Source of the DNA: Agrocybe praecox | Taxonomy: Eukaryota > Basidiomycota > Agaricomycetes > Agaricales > Agrocybaceae | Assembly: GCA_964017145.1 (NCBI GenBank) | Contig: OZ024840.1 | Span: forward strand, 3,906,001 to 3,970,000 | DNA: 64,000 bases | Reading direction: 5' to 3' | Shown here: positions 1 through 10,817 of the stretch, piece after piece | How positions within the stretch are numbered: the first letter of the stretch is position 1 | How the letters are laid out: each line of letters starts with the position of its first letter | Program-made: the position numbers and the translations under genes | Notes under the pieces: generated by a model | Database searches by the model: none | Told to the model about the DNA's origin: nothing | The model's input: the letters and a program-made list of their open reading frames with translations, nothing else

Positions 1-1894
1 GACGAGCCTGGGTCTATCGTAGGTGATATAACCAGCCAATACCCCGCTGTAGCTCTGTTTGCCTTGATAGGTGAGTCTAGATATTTGGTGAACTATCTAG
101 GTGCCATATTGATTGGTCTGTCTAGTGTACGATTGCGCGATCACTTTAGACGACGAGGTTGAGATTTTTACCCGTCTTCGGTCAATAACCTCATAACCGA
201 TGCGTTATATCTTCAGGTTAAGCACTATTGGAGAGCTCCTTTCTCTATCTCTCAGGCCTTGTTCTTCATGGTACGTTCAGATGCTGCTTTCCGTCAACTA
301 TACTAAGTTCTTTTGCCCTTCATTCCCCAAGAATCGATATTTCTCTATCCTTTCCAATTTGTACGTATTGTCAAATTACTCCAGGCTGAAAAGGGAGTGT
401 TGACTATCCATCGCACAGACTTGTTCTTATTAGTGAGTTCCTCCAGAGGAATTTCAGAGATAGAGCTGACTCTTTACAATAGCAGCTCAGACGCTTGAGA
501 ATCCTTCGGACACGGTGCGTTTTTTATCAGGTTGTGTGCTGCGGACGATACTAACATTTCTAATTTAAATCACAGTTGTAAGTGTAGTGTGTTTTTATCA
601 TCTTAGAACCGGAGATGACCATATTCTGTAAACCAAGTTGCAAACACATTGTCCCCGCGACCTTTATTCTCGGCTTCTCCGGGAAAGCAATTATTCAAGT
701 CATCCTCATTACCCGAATCTGGTTCCTCTTCCCTGGAGGTAGAGCCGTATATTTTGGCTTGATCTTTTCATTCCTTTGCTCTTTCTCGGCATCCATATAT
801 TTCCTCTGTATCAGTCTTCCCCAATTGAGGATCATTCCTCTCGCGGCCTCTCATAAAGTTTTTGGCGCGCATGCTTCTGGATGTCGTGCCTTTCGCCCAT
901 CAGATTCCTGGAAGATCTATCTTCCATCATTAATTCTCCATGTAAGTTGAATGATTTTTCAGAGGATCACTCTTATTTCTAATGCTACTGTCTTCGAGAC
1001 TAGACTGGGCTGTATTTATTGACTGTCCATCAAGCATTAGCCACGCAGAGCCCAAAAATTGCGGGAATACGAAAGAAACTACTCACGGAGCAAGTAATTC
1101 TGTTCTTTTACATATCGCCGCTGATACTGATGGTTTTATTCTCAGTGGAGGTGTATTCTACTTCGTCGTTCTTTGTTCGTAATTCCATCGTTTGAAAAGT
1201 TGCAAGCTTGCGAGATTAATGACAAACAAATCAAGTTCCATTAGCTTGACATCTATTGGATCTTTCCTCGCTAATAAAATACCTCAGGTGTGTTTCCACG
1301 CAACGCCCAAATGATATTGCACTTTATTTTATTTTGCTCCTAGATCAACGTTCCCGCGATATTTTGGCCGTGTGTTACGCTCCTATCAACTCCCCAGACC
1401 CGCTGATAACATATATGCTGTCCGTCTAAATGCAGAATTGTCTAAACCACCAACTCTATCGCCACGTCCCGCATCATGTTCAGCTTGCGATCGATCGTTG
1501 CACGCGACGAGGATAGCATCGAGTGGGTAATGAGCATCGACGGCCCAGCAATGTCCCTGCCTGAATCACCATCAGCGGGTATGTTCGTCTTCAAATGCAA
1601 GTCTGCAAAGCGCAAATGGCACGAACGATCGACATATATGTGGTCAACTGAGATCATGACTGCACCGGCGCGGCCGACCACGAATTGGGATACAGACGTT
1701 ATGGTGCTATCCAAGGAAACGGATCCGGATCAACGTTTTTGTCAAGACCAAGTTTACAGTCAGCGGTGGATAAATACTTTAAAGCAGACGGAGACCGGCC
1801 AGCTGCTCGGTACGGAAGCCTTTATGACGAGGGACAACTTGGACTCAACGAGGCGTATAAACAGGCAATGAGAATAGGCCAGGTTTTCTTTTGA
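1..1894 (+). pseudogene. DUF6533-type 7TM membrane protein, copy A (frameshifted, 5' end outside window)
   Basis: The reading starts inside the first exon (residues matching SIVGD..SQY..VALFALI of copy D). It continues through a YDCAITLDDE exon, VKHYWRAPFSLSQALF, an NRYFSIL exon, and the 615-950 exon with membrane segments (FILGFSGKAIIQVILITRIWFLFP). The last exon begins near 1450. The family is a fungal multi-pass membrane family with an N-terminal YDxxxTxDDE signature; its function is unknown. Relative to copy D (32465-34373, opposite strand) one G is missing near 1736, where ACGTTTTTG replaces ACGTGTTTTG. This shifts the frame before the conserved tail. The normal tail (YGSLYDE...EAYK.AMR.G.VFF) reappears in another frame and ends at 1894. 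I therefore call it a recent pseudogene. Most of it is nearly identical to copy D. Confidence 0.72.
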
Positions 1895-2287
1895 TGGCCT
1901 TGTATTAAAACCCGTACACGTAAATGGATGTTTTTTCTACCGTCATTTCAATGTTGAACTTTCTGTAGATGTCTTCGTTTTTGGACAAGTGGCAAGAAAA
2001 TCAGGATCAAGTCACGATCGAGTACAAACTATTCAATCTATTATTCGCCTCCCGTTTCTGCCCGAAACCGTTTGCGCTGGTGGATATATGGCTCAAAAAT
2101 TGTAGTCCCATAGTTATTGTGTGCTCCAGTCTCCAGGGCTATCTGCGCGGCAGTGGTAGTAAACACGCTATATTTAGACTATATTATAAAATCGTATCGA
2201 CTCGCCCATTCAATTGTCTGCACCTTTAAGCCGACCCCGTACCAAGTAGAAAGTGTCCTGAGACTTCTGCCTCGCAGACTACTCCGG
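1895..2287. other. Intergenic stretch at edge of duplicated block
   Basis: No gene is seen here. It lies between the tail of copy A and the stop of the hydrolase. From about 2177 the sequence matches the region from about 27460 in the same orientation, so the left edge of the direct segmental duplication falls here. Confidence 0.5.
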
Positions 2288-3985
2288 CTACCAGGATTCC
2301 GAACGGTTGTGGCTCATTGACCTCATCCTGCACCCTATTTCTGGGTACCGCGCCTCATATACAAAACCATCAGCATCTTCGACCACTTCGGGAGGGTGGC
2401 AATCATCGTGTATTACATCAAAGGTCATTAGGTGAAGCCATTGAAGAATGGGCTCAGTTGTCCACCTGTTGATCTCTCTCATCGTCGTTGCCGCAGTATG
2501 CCACCCAAGGTGACCACCGTGTGGTGTGTTAACAAGGACGACGTGCTTGGAGCCCCCGGAATTTTTTGGAAACTTCTGCACCACAGGGTCGTCCAGAGCA
2601 TTGATGTACAGCGCTGGCACTTCGATCTTATCAAGGAGGTGGTCGCAGGAGCCCCATTCATATAATGCTTCGACGGTGGAAAATGGGAAGTCGGGACCGT
2701 ACGCTGCGATTCTACGTGTTAAGGTGTCGTCAAATTCTTGGAGGGTAATTCCCCTGACGGCTACTATGTGCTTTGCCGCTGCGTAGATATAATCATCGGC
2801 TTCACGGAAGATAGCAAGGTCTCGCTTGACCATCTTGCGCAAGTTGAATCCAAGAGCCCGAGAATAAGCCTGTCGTCCCAGAAAAGTGGATAAAAGCCTG
2901 ATCTTTCCGATATCAGTATGACGATAGTATAGCGTAGTCATATATTCGGGTTGCACTTACGCCTTGCTATTAGCTTGGAAATTCCAGGGCTAAATGTGTC
3001 AATATGGATATCATCAGGCGATGTTGATCGTTGTATACAGATGGGTCACTCACGCAAGCCAAACAGCAGATTGACCGCAGTCGACAATCCTTGCCTTCCT
3101 CCGCCACATACCTGGTCATGATCGCAGATCCCAAAGAGAACCCGAGACCATGCATTGCTGAATTTGGATACAACCTTGATAAAAATGCCACAGCAATTCG
3201 CACATCGTCTGTGTTACCGCAAGTGTATACTCTGGGGCTTGTTAGAGGGACTCCGCCACCTAAAATCATCATGAGCTCTTGGAAAATTGTACTAGTTGGC
3301 TTGAAATGGAACTGACAGCCTCGGTAGTTGATAACTACAACACGGTGTTGCAACTTCTTACTAGGCGCAGTAGCGCTCATTCGATGCAGGAGTTCCTTCA
3401 CGTACCCTTCGCCAGACGCTGTAAAATGTGCCTTTAACAGAGATTCCTTTTCCTAATGCCAGATATCAATAAGATTACTTACAGCCAGTTAGCCCGCCGA
3501 AAATGACTACTAATGGAGCATCGTTGTCTACCGCTGTCAGGTCTCTCGGATGGAAATCCAATGCACTACAAGATTACTGAGGGTCAGCCAGACATAAATT
3601 CACGAGTATATGTATATTGTACCCACAATGAACCACCATCCTTAAGCTCAATTATTTCCCTAGAATTTCAAGTGAGGCAAGGACGAGGGTGCGATAAACG
3701 ACTCGTACCTGTGAAATAGCGCCGGATTGAATGGAAGTTCGGGATCGCAAACTGCAGTGAACAGCGTTTGAAGATGACCACTGTACATTGTTCCTCTGTT
3801 AATAATCATGGCCCATTTAGGTCGTACTTGTACCTTTTTAGCCACCATGCTGGCTTGAAGTCCTCGAATACACTTGGACATCTAGAACGCAATATGTCAT
3901 CCATGGCGCGCGTTCCAGTGCCTTCGACCGTCCAAATCTTTAGGCGCTTTGGGTCACCCGGGAGTATTATTCGGGTTCTTATGTC
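2288..3985 (-). CDS. Alpha/beta hydrolase of the YheT / EMB8 / ABHD1-3 type
   Basis: Minus-strand gene with several introns. The exon entering at 3985 reads DPKRLKIWTVEGTGTRAMDD, then SVFEDFKPAWWLK. After a short intron comes the family hallmark MYSGHLQTLF. Later parts show the NYRGC loop, the nucleophile elbow GFSLGS (about 3150), the acid in NALDDPVV (about 2595) and the catalytic His in PHGGHLGWH (about 2510). The Ser-Asp-His triad is therefore complete. The family hydrolyses acyl esters or transfers acyl groups (yeast relatives Eht1/Eeb1 make ethyl esters); the substrate here is unknown. The 5' exon or exons upstream of 3985 could not be fixed; candidate ATGs lie at 4136 and 4255 but their frames do not join simply. 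The 3' half is copied at 27.5-28.1 kb. Confidence 0.82.
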
Positions 3986-5156
3986 CTGCTATGAAGAATG
4001 GGGGATAGCTAGATTGAGCAATAGAACAAATGTAACGTGTGTGACGAGAGACCCACAAGTTGTGCAGACATGTCGTGTTATCGGCGTTGGCAGACTGAAT
4101 TGGCGTATTGTGTTCGAGTATTTGCAAGTTTCCCAAGGAAAGTACACAGGCTGTGAGGGTGGATCGATGAAGAGTAACAATTCTGTACAGATGTTGAAGG
4201 ATGGGAATGTAGAAGATGGAAGATCAACGAGAGTATATATGTGTGTAAGAATCATTCAAGTTGCTGATGCGAGATGTCTGCCTCGTTCAGGACATGATGC
4301 ACTGTCGTGTGCATACTGAGAAGAATCAAGGATATCAAAATGCGAAGGCTATGCGGCTCTTGTTAATGTCACAACGAGCAATTTAGCACAAGATAACGAT
4401 ATGATATAAATAAAGCTCGACTGGGCCCGCTATAAATAGAGCATGATCATGTTCTGAATGATTCAGAGTCAACGGGGTTCAGTCCCTTATAGCGTACTAA
4501 GGCCCACATTTAGATTCTTCTTCAAATCAGCTCTGATAATATTTGGTCTTCTGTGAGTTTCATCTCGTCTCCTGGAATAGGTTCCCCGCTCAAAGTTGGG
4601 CCATAACCATCTTATGGCTACTAGGCTGCCACCGATCATGATGCAGTTTTGGAGCGCTGACCACTGGTCAAATATCCGCTGATGTCGAACTAGTGACTCG
4701 GAGGCTTCAAATTACCTGACGGGCTGTGGCAATTGTATAAAAAGGGTTCCATCTGGAAAATTACCCATCTAAAAAAGGCTCCATGAATATTATTTATGTA
4801 GCATTCTGGATCAGTGGGAAAGGCCACTGCAATTATCGACATCTCATTATGATGTATCAACGACCAATTATGTATATAAATCATGCGATACTTGACTGTA
4901 ATGAGCAGACACAATCAAATCATGATGGTTTCTACGCTTGAGCACTACGCCACGACTTCTGGAAGCTGTTATTTCCATTGACATGCTACTAGAGCGCGTG
5001 GAATCAATTAATGAAAAGATATCAAAGTATCTGATCTTCGGGAGCCTCTAAAGGGTTGTTGTAAAGAGGATCTATGGTGGCTTTATAAACGATGCAAATG
5101 TGTTCAAAAAACATAGCTGTCGGTTTTATCCTCTCTTCTCAAACGTTCCAAGCTAA
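3986..5156. other. Intergenic; probable hydrolase 5' exon and promoter of copy E
   Basis: No reading frame is convincing apart from possible N-terminal exon(s) of the hydrolase. From about 4245 onward the sequence matches 28490 onward in the same orientation. At 4988-4992 lies TACTA, the place where the paralogous block carries the 649 bp MITE. Confidence 0.45.
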
Positions 5157-6894
5157 ATGTCCGCCGGATCTACTTTTTCTAATCTCGCCGAGGCAGTCGC
5201 TGCTTTCAAAACCATACGCACGGTGCAATATACCCGAGGTGCGCTAATTTATTGAAACAAAGGTTGAAGGTTAAGTTTGAATTTTCCCTGGCAGCGGCAA
5301 CCACAGCTTTGCTATCTTTCGACACCTGTAAGTCTTTCCTCGTATCCAGAAAATTATTCAAAACCTCATACCTTCACGTATGTCCTATTCCTCTAGTACT
5401 TACCCTACCACTGGAGGTGAGCATAGCTCATGCCTGTAGACCTCTATAGTGCCAATTAATATTCAACATGACGAAAGATTGATGTCATATGGGTCAGCCT
5501 TCATCCTTTCCATCATCCTAGATACGCGAGTTTTATTGACGCTAATATATCCAATAAAAAGGGTGGTCCGGGTCGATGGTCATACGTTAAAGTCTTATAC
5601 ATAGTCGTGAGTGAAAACAATCTTGCATCTCCTCCATAGCATCATTCAATTACCCCGGCGTATTAGAATCGATATTACGCCCTTCTTGCAGTCATGTTGA
5701 GTTTTCTTTATCTGCTTTCCATTGTACAGTGCTCTGACTCGTACATGGGGTATATGTAGGATCTCTAATTACAGTGAGTTATTTTCGTCTGGTTGCATTT
5801 GGGGATAACAGTGAATGGTAATCTAATCTAATCTTCAGTCTTTTTTCGGGACCACCTAAATGACTCGGTATGCGACTTATCCCTGATGTCCATATGATTT
5901 ACCCGATTGATTCTGCGTATTAATGTAGATGTATGTTTTATCCATTCTTTTGCGCAAAATGACGGTTCTGGACAGAATCACTATTTCAAACAGATGTAGG
6001 TTTTAGATCAGCAATATTCATACGAGGTCATGGCTAATTTGCAAATAATTCTCATTACCAGGTACATTTTTTTTCAAATGGGAAGCATCGTCTGGTTTTA
6101 TAACTTTGATGCTTGGGCAAGGTCAGAAGATCATTGCTATAGATACATTGACGAAAATTATAAAATAATTGATATATGTTGACTGTAGCGATACTCCAGG
6201 CGAGGATTTACGCGCTGTACGAGCAAAGCAGAAGGCTCCTTATAGGGATGTTATGCATCTTTCTGTCTTGCTTTGCACTCTCTGGCTGGCTAATGTGGCT
6301 AAGCATTTGGAATATCCCCAGTAAGAGAAGCCGATTTAACTAAAATTTCGTTCGTTTGACATAAATATCAGTATTTTCCATTTCTATCCCGCACGGAGAC
6401 TTTTGCATTACACCAACCAGGCCCCCACGCGAGTATGCTTTTTGGATTCCTGTCATGATATTCGAAAGCATACTCTGCTTCCTGGCATTGGTACAAGGGT
6501 ATCGAAATAGGAATACAATGAATTATTTCAGACCTAAATCTGGGTTGTACGGTGTAATTCTTCGGGACTCTATTCTTTATTTCAGTGTGTAAGTGATAGT
6601 AGCAATCTCTCATACTCAAGCGAGACAATGATGTTTCTATTATGTCATAGAATGTTTGTCGCCGACATTGCCTGCATTATTGCTGCTATCGTGGCTAATT
6701 CTGTGAGTCATTCAATTCTCGCTATTACCGCTATTACCGCTGTTCCTCACGTGTTTCCTACCTTAAAGAGCTATTTGGAAGGTCCAATAGGATTCTCTGT
6801 TTCACTGGTGTCGATGATGGGTAGTCGCCTAATACTCAACGTCCGAGAGAGATACTATAATCAGTTGATTATATCTGGGGTATCCAACCCTTGA
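5157..6894 (+). CDS. DUF6533-type 7TM membrane protein, copy E
   Basis: Multi-exon membrane protein. The start ATG at 5157 gives MSAGSTFSNLAEAVAAFKTIRT. A likely intron follows and joins VKFEFSLAAATTALLSFDT. The next small exon gives LLTLPLE, where other members have LTLDDE. Then come GRWSYVKVLYIV, RYYALLAVMLSFLYLLSIVQ, and a helix AILQARIYALYEQ followed by LLIGMLCIFLSCFALSGWLMW. Further on are VMIFESILCFLALVQG, VILRDSILYF and MFVADIACIIAAIVANS. The last exon (about 6762-6894) reads SYLEGPIGFSVSLVSMMGSRLILNVRE and ends at 6894. It is a divergent subfamily relative to copies A-D, lacking their tail with YDEEKG. Function unknown; several exon joins are inferred. Confidence 0.68.
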
Positions 6895-7134
6895 TCCATT
6901 GCATTTGTGCGTGGAGGATATACTGTCACGGCGTTGACGCCCTGTGACCGTAAAGATAGATCATGTACAAATTTACAATTCTGTATATATTCCAACGAAT
7001 ACAACATATGGCAGGTATTCTTGACCACGAGAGACATTTACCCTAAGAAGGCATTTTATTCTGCTTCTTGCATACCAAACTTTAAGCGCTCAGCCTAAGT
7101 TAAGTCTTGCGCTTATACTGTGCCATTCGTCTAA

Positions 7135-8573
7135 TTGGCTTGCTGTTTTAACAGTAAGGTTCCTATCCCCCATAATTCATACGTTTAAGGAAATAAAATG
7201 TTGCTATCACGTAAGCATACCTCTTTGGGTGTCGCCCAAAACCCATAATTCAGAAAATGTTGACCGTTTGTTTGTACGTTGTTTATCTCTTGTCTTGATT
7301 TGGGCTTCCTCTGGACTCCTGGATCCATTGCTCTTCAACTCGTCGAGTCTCGACAGCACTAGTAAGGTGTATGTATACAATCATGTTCTTCAATCTCCAT
7401 ACCGCGCCGTTCTTAGCTTTGTTCCATTTGCGCTCGTGTTCCCTATTCAATTCCTCTAGTCTTTCTTTGTGGCTTATACTTAGTCCGTGAATGTAACTAG
7501 GTACGAGTGAATACTGCCTTCTCGTTATTTTGTACTTTCGGCTGTCTCGTCCCTCTGCCGTGAAGAATAGTACCATCGCCGGTGGGTCCTTGAGCATGAC
7601 GGCCCCGTCTTCATTGATCTCGTGGATGGTGTTTTTCAATGGGTTTAGTATAATCTCCTCGATTGCACCTCTTGGCCCGTTTGCTATAGTTGTTATGTTA
7701 CTTTTGATCATCACTTTCATTCCCACAGCCAGTTCTATCGCATCGTCTAGATCGCCCATGTTCTCTATCGTCCTTTTGGCTATCGCCAGCCTTCTGCCCT
7801 CCGCGACTGGTTCTTCTCCGGTGTCTCTGTCGGCGTCGTTGCCAGGGATTTCTTTCTGACTGGAGGTAATTGATATAGGTTCCCTGCGAGTATGACATGC
7901 ATCGATCCGAACGTATATTCAGCACTTCCTAACCCTTGTTCTCCCCTGCATCTTACTGTCGCTTCTGACGCGCTATACAGGAGTTTCTTGTTGGCCATGG
8001 AAATTTTGTCGATTATCAAAACCTCTATTCCCATATTTTTCCTCCGTTAATTTACTCCCCCTTTACTCTTTCCTGCGCCCTCGTCTTGTCTCTTTTTTAT
8101 TTTGATTCCTGCCCGAGTCTATCATCTTCTGGATCAGGTTCATCCTCGTCCCAGATCCCCTCCGGCGGTTCTCTTTTTTCCATGTTGGCATCCAACGACG
8201 GTTCTGTGCCGAATGAGAATGATAAGGACAAAGGTGTCGTGTTTTCTCGAATATCCTCTGAATTTTTATATATGCTAATTCAAGAATTATATTTATTGAA
8301 CAGAAGACGACGAAGAACATGGCGTCACACCTAGGTATACAAAGCGTCGCAAGTTTTAAGCAGACCTGAAGATTATGGAGTATAAGTGTTTCCGTCTAAA
8401 GCCTTAACCAAAATTTCTTTTCAGACGTTTATAAGTAAATAAATAAAAATGCTGTCGAAAATATATTCATTTTCTATATATATGAGTCTTGAATAGGATA
8501 TTCTTCTCAAATAAAGTCAAAAAGCCGCGTCGAGCCGTACAGCAAGCCTATTGGTGACGAAGTCGCCCGCTAG
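7135..8573. mobile_element. Helitron-like insertion, 1,439 bp, non-autonomous
   Basis: The paralogous block shows the empty site. There, GTCTAA runs directly into TCTATAAAGG at 31924/31925, while here the two halves are separated by 1,439 bp. The insertion lies between A and T and its right end is CTAG (CTRR type). A 6-bp hairpin, GGTGAC-GAA-GTCGCC (8553-8567), sits 2 nt before that end. These are Helitron 3'-end features. The left end begins TTGG rather than the usual TC. Inside are minus-strand fragments of a Pif1-type helicase. No Rep/HUH domain is seen, so the copy cannot move by itself. Confidence 0.7.
7283..8034 (-). pseudogene. Pif1-like helicase fragments (Helitron cargo)
   Basis: Two minus-strand frames carry recognisable Pif1-family helicase pieces. 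The 8034-7780 piece reads VLIIDKISM, LYSASEATVR and HVILAGNLYQLPPV. This matches the Walker B region (normally IIDEISM) and the GDFxQLPPV motif, with the catalytic Glu changed to Lys and GD changed to GN. The 7759-7283 piece reads LAVGMKVMIKSNITTIANGPRG, the C-terminal accessory domain of Helitron helicases. The Walker A region and the Rep part are missing. The changed Walker B residue and the frame break make this a dead fragment. Confidence 0.72.
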
Positions 8574-9847
8574 TCTATAAAGGGGCTATTACTATGATGC
8601 CCTCGTTTATTTTCCCTCGAGGGTAGGGCCGTAACAAGTCTACCCAGCCTCTTCGTGCGCAGGACAGGACTCGATATTATCGCTGCAAAGCAGTACTGGA
8701 GAGCGAGAGCTCGTGAGACATCGCCGGTAATCGCCCGAAAAATACGAGTCTCTGAGCACCGAGATCTGGGACGACCCCAAAATCCCCCCACCCCGATAAC
8801 TTCGCTCCCCCCTGAGCATCACTTTTTTTTTCTCGTGTTTAAAATACTCACAACGGGACTATGGCACACCGCAGGGGACAGTTGGAAAATAATGGTGCTC
8901 CATCAGAAAGGGGGCGGAGTCATGGGGGTGTACATCAACTGTAACGGTTGGACTGAGGTTACCGTTCCCAACTGATTTTTGATGTTAGTGTCCACTTATA
9001 ATAGCTGGCGCTGACCTGTGTTTCCCAGGTGAATAAACTGTAAGCCAATTGAGTAATTGTATGTAGGTCGTATTATTTTCGTATTATTTCTTGACACTGG
9101 GACCTGTGACCACTCAGTACTCTCTACTTAATTCTCAGTTAACAAGCATGCGCCTCGCTCCGCTCCGGCATCAAAAATACGAATAAAATTTGGAGAGCAT
9201 ATGGCAAGGAGGAATTAGAGCATAGCCGTAAAGTGTAGGCATCAAAATGATATCAAAACCAAAGGAAAGAGAAGACACAGAAAAAGCATGATAATATCTG
9301 TAAAATAGTTCCAAATTTGGCGAGGTAAAATGGAGAGATGGAGGACAAAGGATGGCAATGAAAAATACGACATCAAAATGAGAAAAGGAGTGCAAAGAAC
9401 AATAAGATTTACCTAAAGAGGTGCAAAAACAAACAGGTACACACGAACTTGCGCGTTTGCTTAATAGTATAGTAATATAATAATAATATCTTAGGTTGGC
9501 AACGACCTAAAAACGAGAGTGATCCGTATGCATGCCGGGGGCCAATACATGTGCGACAAAAATGACGGCTGTGGCCCGTGGGCTCAACAAGCTTACCTAC
9601 TCTCAATCTTATAAGCAGTAGTCCATTTTGAGGCATTCATCATTAGGGCGTGTATATTTGGAGTCACAAATCCCCTCCCCGCCCCCCGGAAACAGAACCC
9701 AGCCAGCGGTGGTATGTCCAGCAAAGCTGCTGTTGCCTGTGTTTGCCGAGCAACCGTGACGTTTTACCAGTGGCCGGTCAACCAGTCACGAGCATGGTTC
9801 AAATAAACGTTCCAGTTCCAGGCATATCAACTTCTAGACCTGTCCAG
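8574..9847. other. Intergenic
   Basis: 8574-8735 still belongs to the segmental duplication (matches 31925-32085). After that no gene is supported. Only short stop-bounded frames without family resemblance are present, plus A-rich stretches around 9240-9400. Confidence 0.5.
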
Positions 9848-10333
9848 CTGAGTTTAAAAAGGGGGTCTAACGCTTATGATAGCCATCAGCTTGCGGCTTC
9901 CAAAATCCAACCAAAATCGCGTTGTTCATTGTTAATGGCGTTGAAAACCACTCTTGTTTTCGTACTCCCATGTCAAATTCACCACTGCTGACAGTCCCCA
10001 CTTACTTATATACAAAATTCGGGGCCTTATTCTATCAAAAAGCTCTCGAATTGACCTTGGTGCTTGGAGATGCATTGATCCTAGGCGGAAAAGGTGGTTT
10101 TCAAGTGATTTTAGAACATGACTGTATCCCATTAATGGTGCAGCATTCGCCGGTGTCAATGGAACACTGTAAAAACGACCCGTTGAAAATTTCTGTGTTG
10201 CCCAAGTCGCTCGCCGCAAGCTCGCCGCCATGTCAATTTATTTTTAGGTCTCCTCAAAAGTAAATTATCTAAACGGGGACGCTTACATGAGCTGATGGCG
10301 ATCATAAGCGTTAGACCCCCTTTTTAAACTCAG
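9848..10333. mobile_element. 486 bp MITE-like element with 44 bp inverted ends
   Basis: The left end (9848-9891) begins CTGAGTTTAAAAAGGGGG and runs through GTCTAACGCTTATGAT and GCCATCAGCT. The right end (10290-10333) is its reverse complement, with one substitution and one extra A. The interior has no coding capacity worth calling. No target-site duplication is clear. The superfamily is undetermined. Confidence 0.72.
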
Positions 10334-10817
10334 TTACACCAGCCGGAGAATCGAGATTCTCCATCGCTTCATTTCTGCGGCTGGTCCCGAGCCTAATCAA
10401 CTTCTTGTCCTTCGTGCTGCGACACAGAACTCTGCCTTTCGCCATTCCTCTGCCATTCCTCTGGTTTGGACAATATAACGATCATACGCAAATAACAACG
10501 TAATACGCGAATTCCTGCCACCCAATCTGCAAGTTTCTAAGCATAGGTTCTTATGAATCTGATCATGATGCAAGTCAAGGGCAACAGATGAACTATATTC
10601 GGGCATATAAGAACCTTAGCGACCCAGAGAGTCCCGCTCGTCGTCAATAATCCCTTACTTCGCTTGACCATCTCCTGTTAAGTTCTTTGTTTTACATTCC
10701 AAGTTAATCCTGGTGCGCAGGCGCTACATAGACTCTTGGTGGCTCCTGTGCGGCATCTGTTCTTCACTTTTTAAATTTCTTAGAGCCACGAGTAAAAGCT
10801 CGTCGGTGGTGGAAGTC
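10334..10817. other. Intergenic, upstream region of copy B
   Basis: No gene is seen. The right part is the promoter/leader of copy B and contains the shared motif at 10714-10724. Confidence 0.45.
10714..10724 (+). promoter_or_regulatory. Upstream motif TGCGCAGGCGC shared by paralogs
   Basis: TGCGCAGGCGC lies 94 bp before the ATG of copy B. The same 11-mer lies 92 bp before the ATG of copy C (14109-14119). A near match lies 101 bp before the ATG of copy D (34474-34485, minus strand). Confidence 0.5.
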
